A stretch of 64,000 nt of DNA from Phymatolithon calcareum (lineage: Eukaryota; Rhodophyta; Florideophyceae; Hapalidiales). The DNA is taken from NCBI GenBank assembly GCA_977006965.1, contig OZ345373.1:1054001-1118000 (forward strand), in the 5' to 3' direction. The notes under the pieces are model-generated. The model ran no database searches. It saw only the letters and a program-made list of their open reading frames with translations, and was not told the DNA's origin. Below, in pieces: positions 1-9,330 of this stretch. Within the stretch, counting starts at the first letter, position 1. Each line of letters opens with the position of its first letter. The position numbers and the translations under genes are program-made.

Positions 1-392
1 GTGCTGCTAAAAATCAATTTTGAAACACCAACGCATCTTTGATAGTTTTTATACTTGATACCGATCGTGATTTCATCAAGTGCGAGTCAGAATCATCAAT
101 AAATTCACTGTACCACGCAGTATGCATCAAGTTACTGTAAGCTGATCAAATGCTTATTGCAGCCAATAGGAGCGTGCGGCCTGTTCAGCCATCTCTTTGT
201 TCCGTTTGAGCCCCTCATTCTTGTACGCTCCGTGCGTGCACAACGACAAGAGCAAATGCCAGGAGAAGAATACGACACGAGAGAGTTCAAGCGTACTTGC
301 ACACCCGTCCCACGCACGGCGCACCTTCCCGCCCATCGCCCCATTTGTTGGTCAACAGGGCGCAACCTTATCAAGCAGGGGACGAGAAGAAA
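1..392. other. Upstream region of the diflavin reductase, no gene seen
   Basis: No convincing coding frame is visible. The first 150 bases are AT-rich and the rest is mixed. The reading frame of the downstream reductase stays open back to about position 297, but only from a TTG codon, so this part is more likely 5' leader than protein. Confidence 0.5.
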
Positions 393-2405
393 ATGTTAGC
401 CCTTTGCGTGGCTTTCGCGTTCGTTTTCGCGGCAGGATGGTACATGTTGATCGCACCCAAGCTGAATTCGTATTCCGCGACCATCGTGTACGCCAAGGAG
501 GACAGCGCTGCAAAGTTGAAGAAGGCAGCATTTGAGTTTTGTGAAAATCAGAAACTCGACAACGATACCCTTGACGATCCGTCCATCGCCTCAATTTTGA
601 TCTTGTACGCCACGGAATACGGCTTTGCGCGTGAGGTGGCGCGAAAGACGGCCGCCTTTCTAGCACGCTGTCATGCAGATGTTGGTCCCGCGGTGGAGTT
701 TCCCGAAGTCAATAAGGGAGCCATGAAGCTACGTCCACGAATCATGAACATGTTGGACTTCCGAGCGGTGGACTTTAACAGAGAATACCTGGTCCTCATG
801 GTTATCTCCACTACCGGCGATGGGGTGCCGCCAAACGAAGCGGACGAATTTCGTGACGCAATAAGAGATGGCGAAGTTGTACTGCGCAAGGATTTGAAAT
901 ATGCGGTTCTCGCGCTTGGGGACACAGGGTATCCACATTTTTGCAGAGGGGGTGCATTATTTGAGGATTTAGTACAGAACAATGTGGATGCACCGCCGAT
1001 CATTGAGCGGGTAAATATCGATCAAGAAGACTGGGACGCAATATTGATATGGGCGGCACGTGCATACGAAGTATCGCAGAGTCTGCTTCAGAAGGTCAGT
1101 GCCGATTCACGGCGAGGCATTGCAAATGGTACACTAGATACATACACCGATGCTACGGACTATCTGGATCAGGCCCTTTCAGATTATGCCGACTCGCAGG
1201 GTGAGGCATCCGTGCGTTTCTCGCGTGCAAATCCCTACACGGCGACACTTTCAGCTCGCTCATCACTATGCGCCGCAACCGACGGCAGGATTGCAGACCC
1301 GAAACATGTGATTCGCGTTGAGCTCGCAGTAGATCCTGACAAAATCTCGTACACACCGGGAGACGCGGTGGGTATTTTGCCACAGAACAACACCGAGAGC
1401 GTGGCAAAGCTTCTGCAGGTGCTCGCTTCCAACGGTGATGAGGAGGTGGTTATTGACGGTGTTTCCGATGCACTCCCCTTTGAGGAGGCGCTCACTGACC
1501 GACTGGATCTGCGTGTGATTCGCGCGGAGCTCATCGAGGAGCTTGGCGCCCTGGCGACAGCAAAGGAGGAGAAGGTGTTTGCCGAGCGTCTTCTAGTGCG
1601 AGCAGCGGACAGCGGTTCAGTTGCCGCTGTGATGCTCTCGGATGAAGGGCGGGAATATGTCTTTGAGCGACACGTGATTGATGTGCTTACCGACTTTCCA
1701 AGCGCACAGATTCCAGTGCATACGTTTGTACGATATCTGCGACCGTTGCACGCGAGATATTACTCTATTTCGTCATCACCGCAAAAGGATGATGGAATCA
1801 TTGCGGCGACGCTTGACGTGATCAGGTATCAAAAGCGCGGGGTGAGACGCGAGGGCGTGGCGAGCACGTATCTTAACGACAGAATGCGTGTGGGAGGCAA
1901 TGTGAAAATTTTCGTGTCCAAAAACGCCAACTTTCGGCTGCCCACCGATGCAGCACTTCCGATCGTGATGATCGGACCGGGCACCGGAATTGCCCCCTTC
2001 ATGGCGTTCGTGGAGGAGCGGGAGGCCACTAACGCCTCCGGTCGAAACGTGTTATTTTTTGGCTGTCGCTACGAGCGGCAGGACTTTCTGTACAAAAAAA
2101 GGCTGCGGCAGTGGGCGGCAGACGGTATTTTGGAACTGTTGACGGCGTTTTCAAGAGATGGTGCTGAAAAGGTGTACGTCACACATCGGATTAAGGAGCG
2201 CGGCGCGGAGGTTTGGAAATTGTTAAGCGAGGAAATGGCACACCTGTACGTGTGCGGCGATGGGAGCCAAATGGCTAAGGATGTGCATGCAGCGCTCAGG
2301 CATGTGATTGAAATGCACGGCGGCAGGAGTGCGGCTGAGGCGGAGAAGTTTTTGGAGCAGCTTGAGGCGGACCGCAGGTACCAGCGCGATGTGTGGGTGT
2401 CGTAG
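393..2405 (+). CDS. Membrane-anchored NADPH diflavin reductase (cytochrome P450 reductase / sulfite reductase flavoprotein family)
   Basis: A 670-aa protein starting at the first ATG of the open frame. Residues 1-20 are a hydrophobic segment (MLALCVAFAFVFAAGWYMLI), expected to anchor the N terminus in a membrane. An FMN-binding flavodoxin domain follows, with LYATEYG near residue 71, STTGDG near 139 and ALGDTGYPHFC near 174. Then come an FAD domain with YYSISSSP near 455 and an NADP domain with GPGTGIAPF near 528 and YVCGD further on. The C terminus ends RYQRDVWVS. The family passes electrons from NADPH through FAD and FMN to an acceptor such as P450 or a sulfite reductase haem protein. The FAD/NADP half (NFRLP, MIGPGTGIAPF, RYQRDV) looks more like the sulfite reductase alpha subunit, while the anchor is a P450-reductase trait, so the physiological partner is uncertain. 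No intron is needed. Confidence 0.9.
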   Translation: MLALCVAFAFVFAAGWYMLIAPKLNSYSATIVYAKEDSAAKLKKAAFEFCENQKLDNDTLDDPSIASILILYATEYGFAREVARKTAAFLARCHADVGPAVEFPEVNKGAMKLRPRIMNMLDFRAVDFNREYLVLMVISTTGDGVPPNEADEFRDAIRDGEVVLRKDLKYAVLALGDTGYPHFCRGGALFEDLVQNNVDAPPIIERVNIDQEDWDAILIWAARAYEVSQSLLQKVSADSRRGIANGTLDTYTDATDYLDQALSDYADSQGEASVRFSRANPYTATLSARSSLCAATDGRIADPKHVIRVELAVDPDKISYTPGDAVGILPQNNTESVAKLLQVLASNGDEEVVIDGVSDALPFEEALTDRLDLRVIRAELIEELGALATAKEEKVFAERLLVRAADSGSVAAVMLSDEGREYVFERHVIDVLTDFPSAQIPVHTFVRYLRPLHARYYSISSSPQKDDGIIAATLDVIRYQKRGVRREGVASTYLNDRMRVGGNVKIFVSKNANFRLPTDAALPIVMIGPGTGIAPFMAFVEEREATNASGRNVLFFGCRYERQDFLYKKRLRQWAADGILELLTAFSRDGAEKVYVTHRIKERGAEVWKLLSEEMAHLYVCGDGSQMAKDVHAALRHVIEMHGGRSAAEAEKFLEQLEADRRYQRDVWVS

Positions 2406-4167
2406 CGGGGGTGGATTTTCTTGTAGATAATAGAGGTAGGTACGGTAGAAATGAAGTTTCCATGGTGGCACGTCAATAGCGGCTTAAGATGTGAGCCTTA
2501 GAGATGGATGTGCTTGTAACGAACGAAGAATGACGCTCAGTATATTGACGCGTTGAATTGACAGAACTTTTGCAAATGTTGTTTGTTTGGTGCCTCTTTT
2601 TCGCTTCGCGGTACTTTTTGTTTCGTACGAGGACAAAGTCGAAGCCGAACGAAAGAACGAAAAAGTTTTAAGCAAGAGCCCTTCGAGGAGGTCTGATCCT
2701 AGTAACCGGTTGTGGTTCCAGCGACCGGCATAGCCCTTTTTCAGGCAAAAGAACTTGTTGCATGAGAAAAGCGGAGAACGTAGTTCGCCGTCTGAAGTGC
2801 GGAATCATGGAGGATGGAGTCGGTCGGCACGAAAGTGACAGCAGCGTCGAGCGGTTGCATTATACCCACGACCGTCTCCAAGCTGCCATTGACTGCGATG
2901 CATGGCCGGGGAGACCATGGGGAGGAGGAACCGGCTCTTCTTATGGAGAAAGCACTTCGAATGGAACGAGATGCTCCACTGGTGTGCGCACAGCACACTT
3001 GAGTGTATTGGAACGCGAACACAAGATAGTGTTGTACAACATCGATCCCCAGGCTTAGAAAAGGGTCCTTGAGCGACAATGCAATGCAATGGATTCCACT
3101 CGCCAATTGCGACGCACCGTTCGAAAAAATGATTTGTATTATTCACGACGTCGATTAGAGCCGGAGAAGAAGCGAACGGCATGCGGGACTCTCGCCCGAG
3201 CGTGCAATGCCGCTCCGCCAGTCCGTATCGTAATATGGGCAGTAGTATTGAGGACATATCCCGAGACCTGGCTCACAATCCGCATCAAGGTTAACGCGTC
3301 TCTGCAACATGGGATGAAGGGTGGTACATTGGGACTTTTAAGGAATTCAACCCGTCCCGTCCTAGTCCATCAACCACGATGCAGCGAAGCGGTTCGAGCG
3401 ACCCCGGATGACCTCCTGACGGACGATACTAGGTGCTTCAAAATGGCGGATTATTTAATGCGACGAAAAACGTGACGCCCCGACATGAGTCAGACCGCAC
3501 CGCCCCACGTCGGTTGTGAAACCATTTTGGTATTGTGCGGCAAACTAGCTGATACAAAATCAGCGAGCGCTGTCCGCGTGGCTGTTCTGTTCGCCTTGCG
3601 ATTGACCACGCATTTCCGGCAGTGTTAAAACTACCAATCTGGCGCAGAAGCACCACGCAGTGACTCTTAGGCACCAGAATGTGGTGAGGAAACCACGTGA
3701 TATTCTGAAACCATTTATTGACATGAGGTGCCCATATAAGGGACTTGATTCCTAAGCCACAATGGCGGCCTGGCAAATGATGCCCCCAATGACTTTGCGT
3801 GACGCCAAGACGTGGACGCACGTTTGCTATCACACGAAATACTTCCGCTGACTCTGCACGCAGAACGATGATCGTTTGTATCATCAAACGGCCGCACGGG
3901 AACAAGAGAGTGACTCTCTGAATAGTCTTGGATGGTGCGAACGCAGTCGAAATGCTCAAGCAGTTCGTAACTGTTGTCTGATTGTTGCAGACACGACGAG
4001 GATGAACTACAAAGTTAATCAGTGATCCAGGATGCAAGATGCTCCCAATAGTGTGACGGAAGCAATGGAAAATGCGTCCCAGTTTTTGGTCGGATAGTCT
4101 CTCGACCGTACTTGGAAAAGAGTACGGTCTAACTCCGTGGCATTTTGTGCCTCGAGAGAAACCCCGA
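2406..4167. other. Intergenic region without a recognised gene
   Basis: Several open frames of up to about 200 codons occur on both strands, including a minus-strand one at 3438-4037. None shows a recognisable domain and I see no splice-linked continuation. I regard the stretch as non-coding or too decayed to name. Confidence 0.4.
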
Positions 4168-4243
4168 CGAATAAATTCTCACTCATGTGTTTGTTGTAGC
4201 CCCTTTTCAAAGAGGCTTCAACACATGAGTGAGAATTTATTCG
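4168..4243. repeat. Hairpin with perfect 23-bp arms
   Basis: The arms 4168-4190 and 4221-4243 are exact reverse complements; each contains ATAAATTCTCACTCATGTG on one strand. The inner part pairs imperfectly (TGTAGCCCCTTTT against TGAAGCCTCTTTG), so nearly the whole 76 bases can fold. It lies about 190 bases upstream of the YbeY start. It may be a small fold-back element; a regulatory role is possible but not shown. Confidence 0.8.
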
Positions 4244-4432
4244 ACTTAAAAGTCTTTTCTTTTGACCTCTAACAAAATGAAAGCAAGAGAGCAAGAAAGA
4301 AAGTGTGTCATTTACGAATGTGCCTCTGGATTAACCTGTTCTGTCGTTTATCCATCTCGATCCCTTGCATTTTCAGCCAATTACAGCTGTGCTCTCCCGC
4401 GGGCAATTCATCCCACTGGTGCCGACCACACC

Positions 4433-5169
4433 ATGGTGTCCGTGCGCAACCTGCAGCGCCTTGCGCGTGTGCGACCTCAAACGCTAGTGCGGCAGGTACG
4501 TCCCAACTGTAACCTCCCTCTCCGCGCGATAGCACACCCGTCACATTCTCACAATCTTCCCGCTCCTTGTCTCCCCAGCTGCGCGTTCTGCAGGACGCGC
4601 TGGGCGGAGCACGCTACACCGGCTACGAGCTCTCTTTCTCGCTGACAACTGCGGCGCATTTGCGCCGTCTGAACCGGCAGCACACCGGCGAGGACGCGTC
4701 CACAGACGTTCTCTCCTTCGCAATTGAGCATGACCGTGTGCACGACGAAGACATTTTCGTCCCCCCTCGGGACGTGCTTCTCGCCACACCGTACCTGAAC
4801 TCTTCCGGCGTGCCAGTCCCGGCGTCAGCGGACCATTTACCCTGCGACCTTGGCGACATATTCGTGTCCGCTGACCATGTCGTCGCGCACGCGCGTCTGA
4901 AGCAGTTTGCGGCTGCGGACTACATGCTCGCTGTTGCGGCGCACGGTGTTGCGCATCTCGTCGGACATCGGCATGACACAGCGGAGGAATGGGCGGCCAT
5001 GCGTTTGGCGGAAAGCGGTGCGCTTGAAGCACTGTACAAGGAGCGGTCCGCTTGGTGCGATGTGCATCCATCACCAATGGACACACCACGCAATATGCCA
5101 TCATCTTATCTTCCGCAGGCACACTCACTCGACTCACCAGACTACAATCCACAAAGCGAACTCAGTTAA
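4433..5169 (+). CDS. YBEY: YbeY-type endoribonuclease / rRNA maturation factor, two exons
   Basis: Exon 1 is 4433-4495 and exon 2 is 4579-5169, joined in frame across an 83-base GT-AG intron (donor CAG|GTACG, acceptor CTCCCCAG). The product is about 217 aa. The open frame upstream of exon 2 has only a TTG start, while exon 1 begins ATG in an ACCATGG context, so the spliced model is preferred. Family hallmarks are LNRQHTGEDASTDVLSF, LGDIFVS and the metal-binding HGVAHLVGHRH near residue 143, which keeps all three histidines of the HxxxHxxxxxH pattern. YbeY processes and checks rRNA in bacteria, and plant homologues act in plastids. The short basic N terminus could be part of a targeting sequence, but that is weak. 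The C-terminal 40 residues after the catalytic core are not recognised. The gene converges on the next one with 53 bases between the stops. Confidence 0.85.
4496..4578 (+). other. YbeY intron
   Basis: An 83-base GT-AG intron with donor GTACGT and a pyrimidine-rich 3' end finishing in CAG. Removing it joins VRPQTLVRQ to LRVLQDALGG in phase 0, which restores the usual YbeY N-terminal region. Confidence 0.75.
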
Positions 5170-5222
5170 CTTTAATCATTCAGCACAGAAGAAAATAAAC
5201 CCACCATCCCCGTCCTCCCCTC

Positions 5223-6033
5223 CTACTTCAACAAAACTCTAAAATTGAGCTGATCAAGATGCACAACAAAGTCACCCTCCCCCATGGAGAACGGCGCATT
5301 ACTCTCCGTGGAGAACTTTGCCTCCGGTAACTGCAACCTCCCAAACACCTCCACATCCACGCGCTTATCCACCGGAATCCGCTTCCGCACCGCAATACCG
5401 TCCATTCTCGGCGACGTCGACACCACCCCAGGAAAAGGCCGCACAGCCAGTGAGAACAACGTTTTCCTCGACTGCAAATCGAGCGCGGCACGCACGTCGA
5501 CATGCGCGCGCATTTCCTCCACGTCGAACCGTTTCGTCAACGACAATTGGTGCCGATCGATTGCCAATCGCCCGCCCACAATGCGGTCCGTCCACGACCA
5601 CTTGAAGCCCACCTCGGCCGTGCGCAGGTCGACGTCCATGCCGAGCGTCAGACGTGTCACGCTGAGCGGGTGGAATTGCTTGCGTAGCTTCAGTTTCATT
5701 CCCGGTCTGCTTCGCGCCCACACGAGTTTCTACCCGTTTTTTAACGGACGGACCGACGCACACCATCACGCGTCAGTCAGTCAGAGATTGCAACTGCGCA
5801 TGGACCGAACAGTTGCGAATTAAGATGCGCGGACAGTGAGTGCTGCGTACCGGGAAGCGCGCGCTGGGCGGCGGGGACGGTCGTAGTGTGAACTCCTCCG
5901 TGAACGGCTCGTGCCCGCCGGGTAGGACGTCCCGCGGGCGGTCCTCCCCCGGCCCGAGATAGGCCGAGCCGGGGGCGTACTCGTAGCGCGGGGGGGACGC
6001 ATCGTCGGTTGCGGGTGTGGGCCGTCGCGGCAT
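5223..6033 (-). CDS. Hypothetical beta-rich protein, probably two exons
   Basis: The main exon is complement(5223-5729), with an internal ATG at 5699. A likely first exon, complement(5851-6033), begins MPRRPTPATDD and is joined in phase 0 across a 121-base GT-AG intron (5730-5850; donor GTACGC, acceptor GGGTAG, CTGAC-like branch sites inside). The joined protein would be about 229 aa. I do not recognise a named family. The second exon reads as alternating polar and hydrophobic short strands rich in Lys, Arg and Val (for example MKLKLRKQFHPLSVTRLTLG), as in beta-barrel or beta-sheet proteins. It has no predicted transmembrane helix. Exon 1 is rich in Pro and charged residues. If the intron model is wrong, the gene would start at 5699 and encode 158 aa. 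It lies downstream of MED10 on the same strand. Confidence 0.5.
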
Positions 6034-6248
6034 TTTCCTTCGGCGGCTTGCTTGCTTGCTGGCGGAGACTCACTCGTGCAGGTTACATGGATGCCAAGAT
6101 TGTGGCTGGCGAGGTCACGCGTGCCGAGGATGTGCACTCAAACAGGGCCAAGTTTGTAGCCTGCACTGGCAGAGTAGAGAATTGTTTAGTTGTCATAAGT
6201 AGGGACGAGGTAAGGGAGGGAACGAAGGGGTAATTAAAGCATTGATTG

Positions 6249-7027
6249 CTATGCGTTGCCGGCATGCGAGGCGGCGTCTGTGGCGGCTGCGTCTACCTCG
6301 GCGATGACCGCCTTTTCGTCGACGGTAATGCCGGCCGCGGCGAGCTCTTTGTCGAGCGCATCTCTGAAAATGCACAAAGTAAACAAGTGTGAATAATAGA
6401 ATGTCGCACGGAAAAGGGAGAGAGGGAGGGAGGGAGGGAGATAGTTGTGGTAGAAACGTACCGGAATTGCGCCATGGCGTTCAACTTTCCGAGGGCCAGA
6501 TTGTTCGCCTCTGCGCATGTCTCACTGTGTCGCGAAAAGGGAAGTAGTCAGTAAAATGCTGTCGAAAATGCGACGCGTGAGCAGCGCGGCAGCAAAACGT
6601 ACAGCATGTTGAAGGTGCTCTTTTCAGGGTTTTGGCCGCGGTCAATTGCCTCGAGGACGTCGAAAGGGATGGTGTGTATCACTTGAGCGCCTTTAGCGTC
6701 TATTTCTGCCAGGTCCTTCACAAAGTCATTTCTGCGCATTCGCACCGCCAGTCCTCGTCAGTCAGCTTCTGAGCAATATCGCGTGTGTGTCTGTGTCTGT
6801 GTGCGCGAAGAAAGAGGGGTAATCGGTACGCACACTTTCGTAAATAGAACGTCTTGAGAGTCGTACGAAAAGTCGAGCGCGACCCCGGCAACTGCCGACA
6901 GCGTTTCGCACGCGTTCAGTAGCGCGTGCTCCAGACCGAGCAGCCCCGTGTCCACCGCGGGCGCGTCTGCGCCGCCGGCAGAGGCGCCGCCGCTACGGTC
7001 AACGGCAGAATCAGTGCCTGCTTGCAT
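6249..7027 (-). CDS. MED10: Mediator complex subunit 10, four exons
   Basis: The gene was rebuilt from four short exons: complement(6834-7027), (6603-6731), (6462-6524) and (6249-6363). They total 501 bases and encode 166 aa. All three introns are GT-AG, 78-102 bases long, with donors GTGCGT, GTACGT and GTACGT, and the phases (2, 2, 2) agree. No single frame encodes the whole protein. The joined product has the MED10 core: a helical region around SQDVLFTKVNDFVKDLAEID, the signature TIPFDVLEAIDRGQNPEKST, and a C-terminal helix with LNAMAQFRDALDKEL. MED10 belongs to the middle module of Mediator, which links transcription factors to RNA polymerase II in the nucleus. The N-terminal 30 residues are Gly/Ala-rich and poorly conserved in the family. 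Four exons are many for this intron-poor region. The last intron holds an (AGGG)n microsatellite at 6420-6442. Confidence 0.85.
6418..6442. repeat. AGGG microsatellite in MED10 intron 3
   Basis: About five GGGA units in tandem. On the gene strand this is a CCCT-type pyrimidine tract between donor and acceptor. Confidence 0.85.
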
Positions 7028-7217
7028 TGCGCGCTTTTTCCGTCTACTTCGACAGCGATGCGCAACGTAGAGCGTTAGCTTGTGAGTGCAGGCACCGTAC
7101 GTGAGTTACGAGCCAATAGCGCGCGACAGCACCGAATGAAAGATTGGCGGGGCGGGGCGAAGCGCGTCGCGAGGCGACTGCAAAAGCTCAGAAGGTCTGG
7201 GTGGGGACGTGGAAATT

Positions 7218-7312
7218 GCAAGTTGTTCACACTTACGCAGGATTGAACTCACGACCAAATGGTAAAAACGATCAAATCAGACTGCAAGTGATGCCAACTG
7301 AGCTATTAAACT
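7218..7312 (-). repeat. tRNA-like sequence, probable SINE head or tRNA pseudogene
   Basis: On the minus strand an A-box-like TAGCTCAGTTGG is followed about 45 bases later by a B-box-like GTCGTGAGTTCAATCC, the internal polymerase III promoter elements of tRNA genes. The acceptor and T stems do not pair well and the middle is too long, so a functional tRNA is unlikely. It lies between the divergent MED10 and MBB1-like genes. No clear tail or target duplication was found. Confidence 0.5.
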
Positions 7313-7791
7313 CAAGAGATTTGAAGTTTCTTTGAATAATTTGTCGAAAACTTTCAATTTTCGCCCTGAGAATTGGAAAATTGTGCTTCACGTTCGAAAG
7401 AATAAGAAAAAATAGGATTGTCTCGGAATATTAGTTTCATCCTTACGCAGGGAAAATGCCAATCTTCTCTGTTTTGTTAATCCTTTGAATAATGAGTCTA
7501 GAAGACTCAAGACTGATCAGTCCTTGCAGGGTATATAAACCCTCCATTCAAGCTGAATGCAACTGACACGTGTATGGTATGAAAAAAGTCTCTCCCCAGA
7601 TCTCCGAACCAGATATTCCACGTAAACTGCTGCTCGATCTGGTGCCCTGCATCTTCAGGTCAACCCCAGTGAACGCAGCTCGAACACCTCCGCGAAATAT
7701 CGGCACCTGCGTCTGCCCCCTCTTCTACCTCAACTTATCCCCAACTCTCCCTCTCCCCTTCGCCTCCTGTTCCGCACTCCTCCCGCCCACC

Positions 7792-9330
7792 ATGGCCGCC
7801 TTCCTCCCACCTGCGCATCTTCCATGCGTCCAACCGCCAGGCCGACGTTCACGCTGCCCTCAAATGTCTGTATCGGCGCCCCCCGCCGCCGCCGCCGCCG
7901 CCACAAAGCGCAAGCCGATAATTCTTGCCGCCCCCGTGCGTCCAAACGCGCGACCGACCGTCGACAAGCCGACCACCTGCCCCATGTACGCCGAGGTCGA
8001 ACACGTGAGAGCCTTAGTATCTCGCGGCGAATTCACCGCCGCTCGCGCCGGTTTCAAGGCTCTGTGTGAGGAACGCGGCGAAGATTCCAACATCCTGCGC
8101 TCCTGGGCGTTTATGGAGGCAGGGCAGGGTGCACATGACGTCGCACGTGATCTCTTTGCGCGCGCTGTGTCCTGCGCGACGGATCCTGGCGTCGAGGCTG
8201 CAGCGTGGAATGCGTGGGGTTTGGCTGAGCAGCGTGTTGGCAGAATTGGCACGGCGCGAAAGTGCTTCACTAATGGATTACGTGCAGATCCGGCTCATGC
8301 TCCACTTTGTCAGTCGTTTGCGGTATTCGAGGCTCGCTTTGGACTTAAGCGACGTGCAAGGGAACTTTTCTCTCGTGCTGTCGCGCTCGATCGAACTGCG
8401 AGTCGTCCTTGGATTGCATGGGCACTTTTTGAAGCACAGGAGGATAACATTCCGCGTGCACGATTTCTCTTCGAGAGCGCCCTGGCTCTTTCCACAGATT
8501 CTGATGAAGCGGTTTCCGCCACTGTTAAATGGGCAAGGTCAGAAACAAGGATTAAGAATTTCTCAAAGGCTCGCATGTTGTATCAGAACGCTGTCAATAA
8601 GTATGGGACTGATAATCCCAAGTTGTTGCACGCTTGGGCTAATTTGGAAAGTTTGGCTAATAACCATAGTCGGTCACGTGAACTCTTTCGTGCCACTCTC
8701 TGTTGTTCGCAGTTCAATGCATCTCCTGCGCTTGCGGCGCCGACATATCAGGCTTGGGCGCTGGCTGAGAAGCGTGCGAAAAATCTCAAGGAAGCTCGTA
8801 GGCTCTTCGCATTGGGCGCTGAGGCCGATCCTGGACATGTGTATATCTGGCAGGCGTGGGGACTGACCGAATTTCAGAATGACAATATTGTCGAAGCACG
8901 CCGTCTCTTTGAACGCGGCGTGACAGAGGACCCCAAATCTGCTCCGACTTGGAGTGCATGGGCTCGTCTGGAGCGTGCCGAGAAAAACGTCGATCGAGCA
9001 CGAGAATTGTTTGCGAAAGCTACAGAGGCCAATCCCGGGCATTCGCACTCATGGCAGGCGTGGGGTGTAATGGAGAGTAGGGAGGGTAACAGAGATCGGG
9101 CAAGAGAGCTTTTTAAGAGGGCGGTGGAAAGTAACCCTGGGTGTGCGCACGCATGGCAGGCGTGGGCGTGCATGGAGGACTCGATTGGAAACTTTGATGC
9201 GGCGAGAGCACTGTTTCAGAAGGGGGTGAATGCAGATCCTTCCCATGTCGCCACTTGGGCTGCGTGGTCGAAGATGGAGGAAAAGATCGGTGAATGGGAA
9301 CAAGGGCCAGCTTGCGAATTGCAGTTGTAG
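7792..9330 (+). CDS. MBB1: Plastid RNA-maturation HAT/TPR-repeat protein, MBB1/HCF107-like
   Basis: A 512-aa protein from an ATG in a good context (CCACCATGG); the frame is open further upstream but that part looks like C-rich leader. The first 60 residues are rich in Ala, Pro, Arg and Ser with a poly-Ala run, consistent with a plastid transit peptide. From about residue 65 to the end there are roughly eleven tandem 34-aa helical repeats of the RNA-TPR (HAT) type with the pattern WxAWxxxExxxxNxxxARxLFxxA, for example SWQAWGVMESREGNRDRARE and CAHAWQAWACMEDSIGNFDA. In green algae and plants such proteins (MBB1, HCF107) bind the 5' ends of psbB/psbH transcripts and stabilise or process them. That exact target is inferred from family resemblance. 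No intron is seen. Confidence 0.85.
   Translation: MAAFLPPAHLPCVQPPGRRSRCPQMSVSAPPAAAAAATKRKPIILAAPVRPNARPTVDKPTTCPMYAEVEHVRALVSRGEFTAARAGFKALCEERGEDSNILRSWAFMEAGQGAHDVARDLFARAVSCATDPGVEAAAWNAWGLAEQRVGRIGTARKCFTNGLRADPAHAPLCQSFAVFEARFGLKRRARELFSRAVALDRTASRPWIAWALFEAQEDNIPRARFLFESALALSTDSDEAVSATVKWARSETRIKNFSKARMLYQNAVNKYGTDNPKLLHAWANLESLANNHSRSRELFRATLCCSQFNASPALAAPTYQAWALAEKRAKNLKEARRLFALGAEADPGHVYIWQAWGLTEFQNDNIVEARRLFERGVTEDPKSAPTWSAWARLERAEKNVDRARELFAKATEANPGHSHSWQAWGVMESREGNRDRARELFKRAVESNPGCAHAWQAWACMEDSIGNFDAARALFQKGVNADPSHVATWAAWSKMEEKIGEWEQGPACELQL

Noticed and set aside
297-392. N-terminal extension of the diflavin reductase from position 297
   Set aside because: It begins with TTG, is rich in Pro/Arg/His, and the ATG at 393 starts directly at the membrane anchor.
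3438-4037. 199-codon minus-strand frame as a gene
   Set aside because: No domain, no good start context and no splice partner; similar lengths occur by chance in this composition.
7218-7312. Functional tRNA gene
   Set aside because: A and B boxes are present, but acceptor and T stems do not pair and the central region has no normal anticodon arm.
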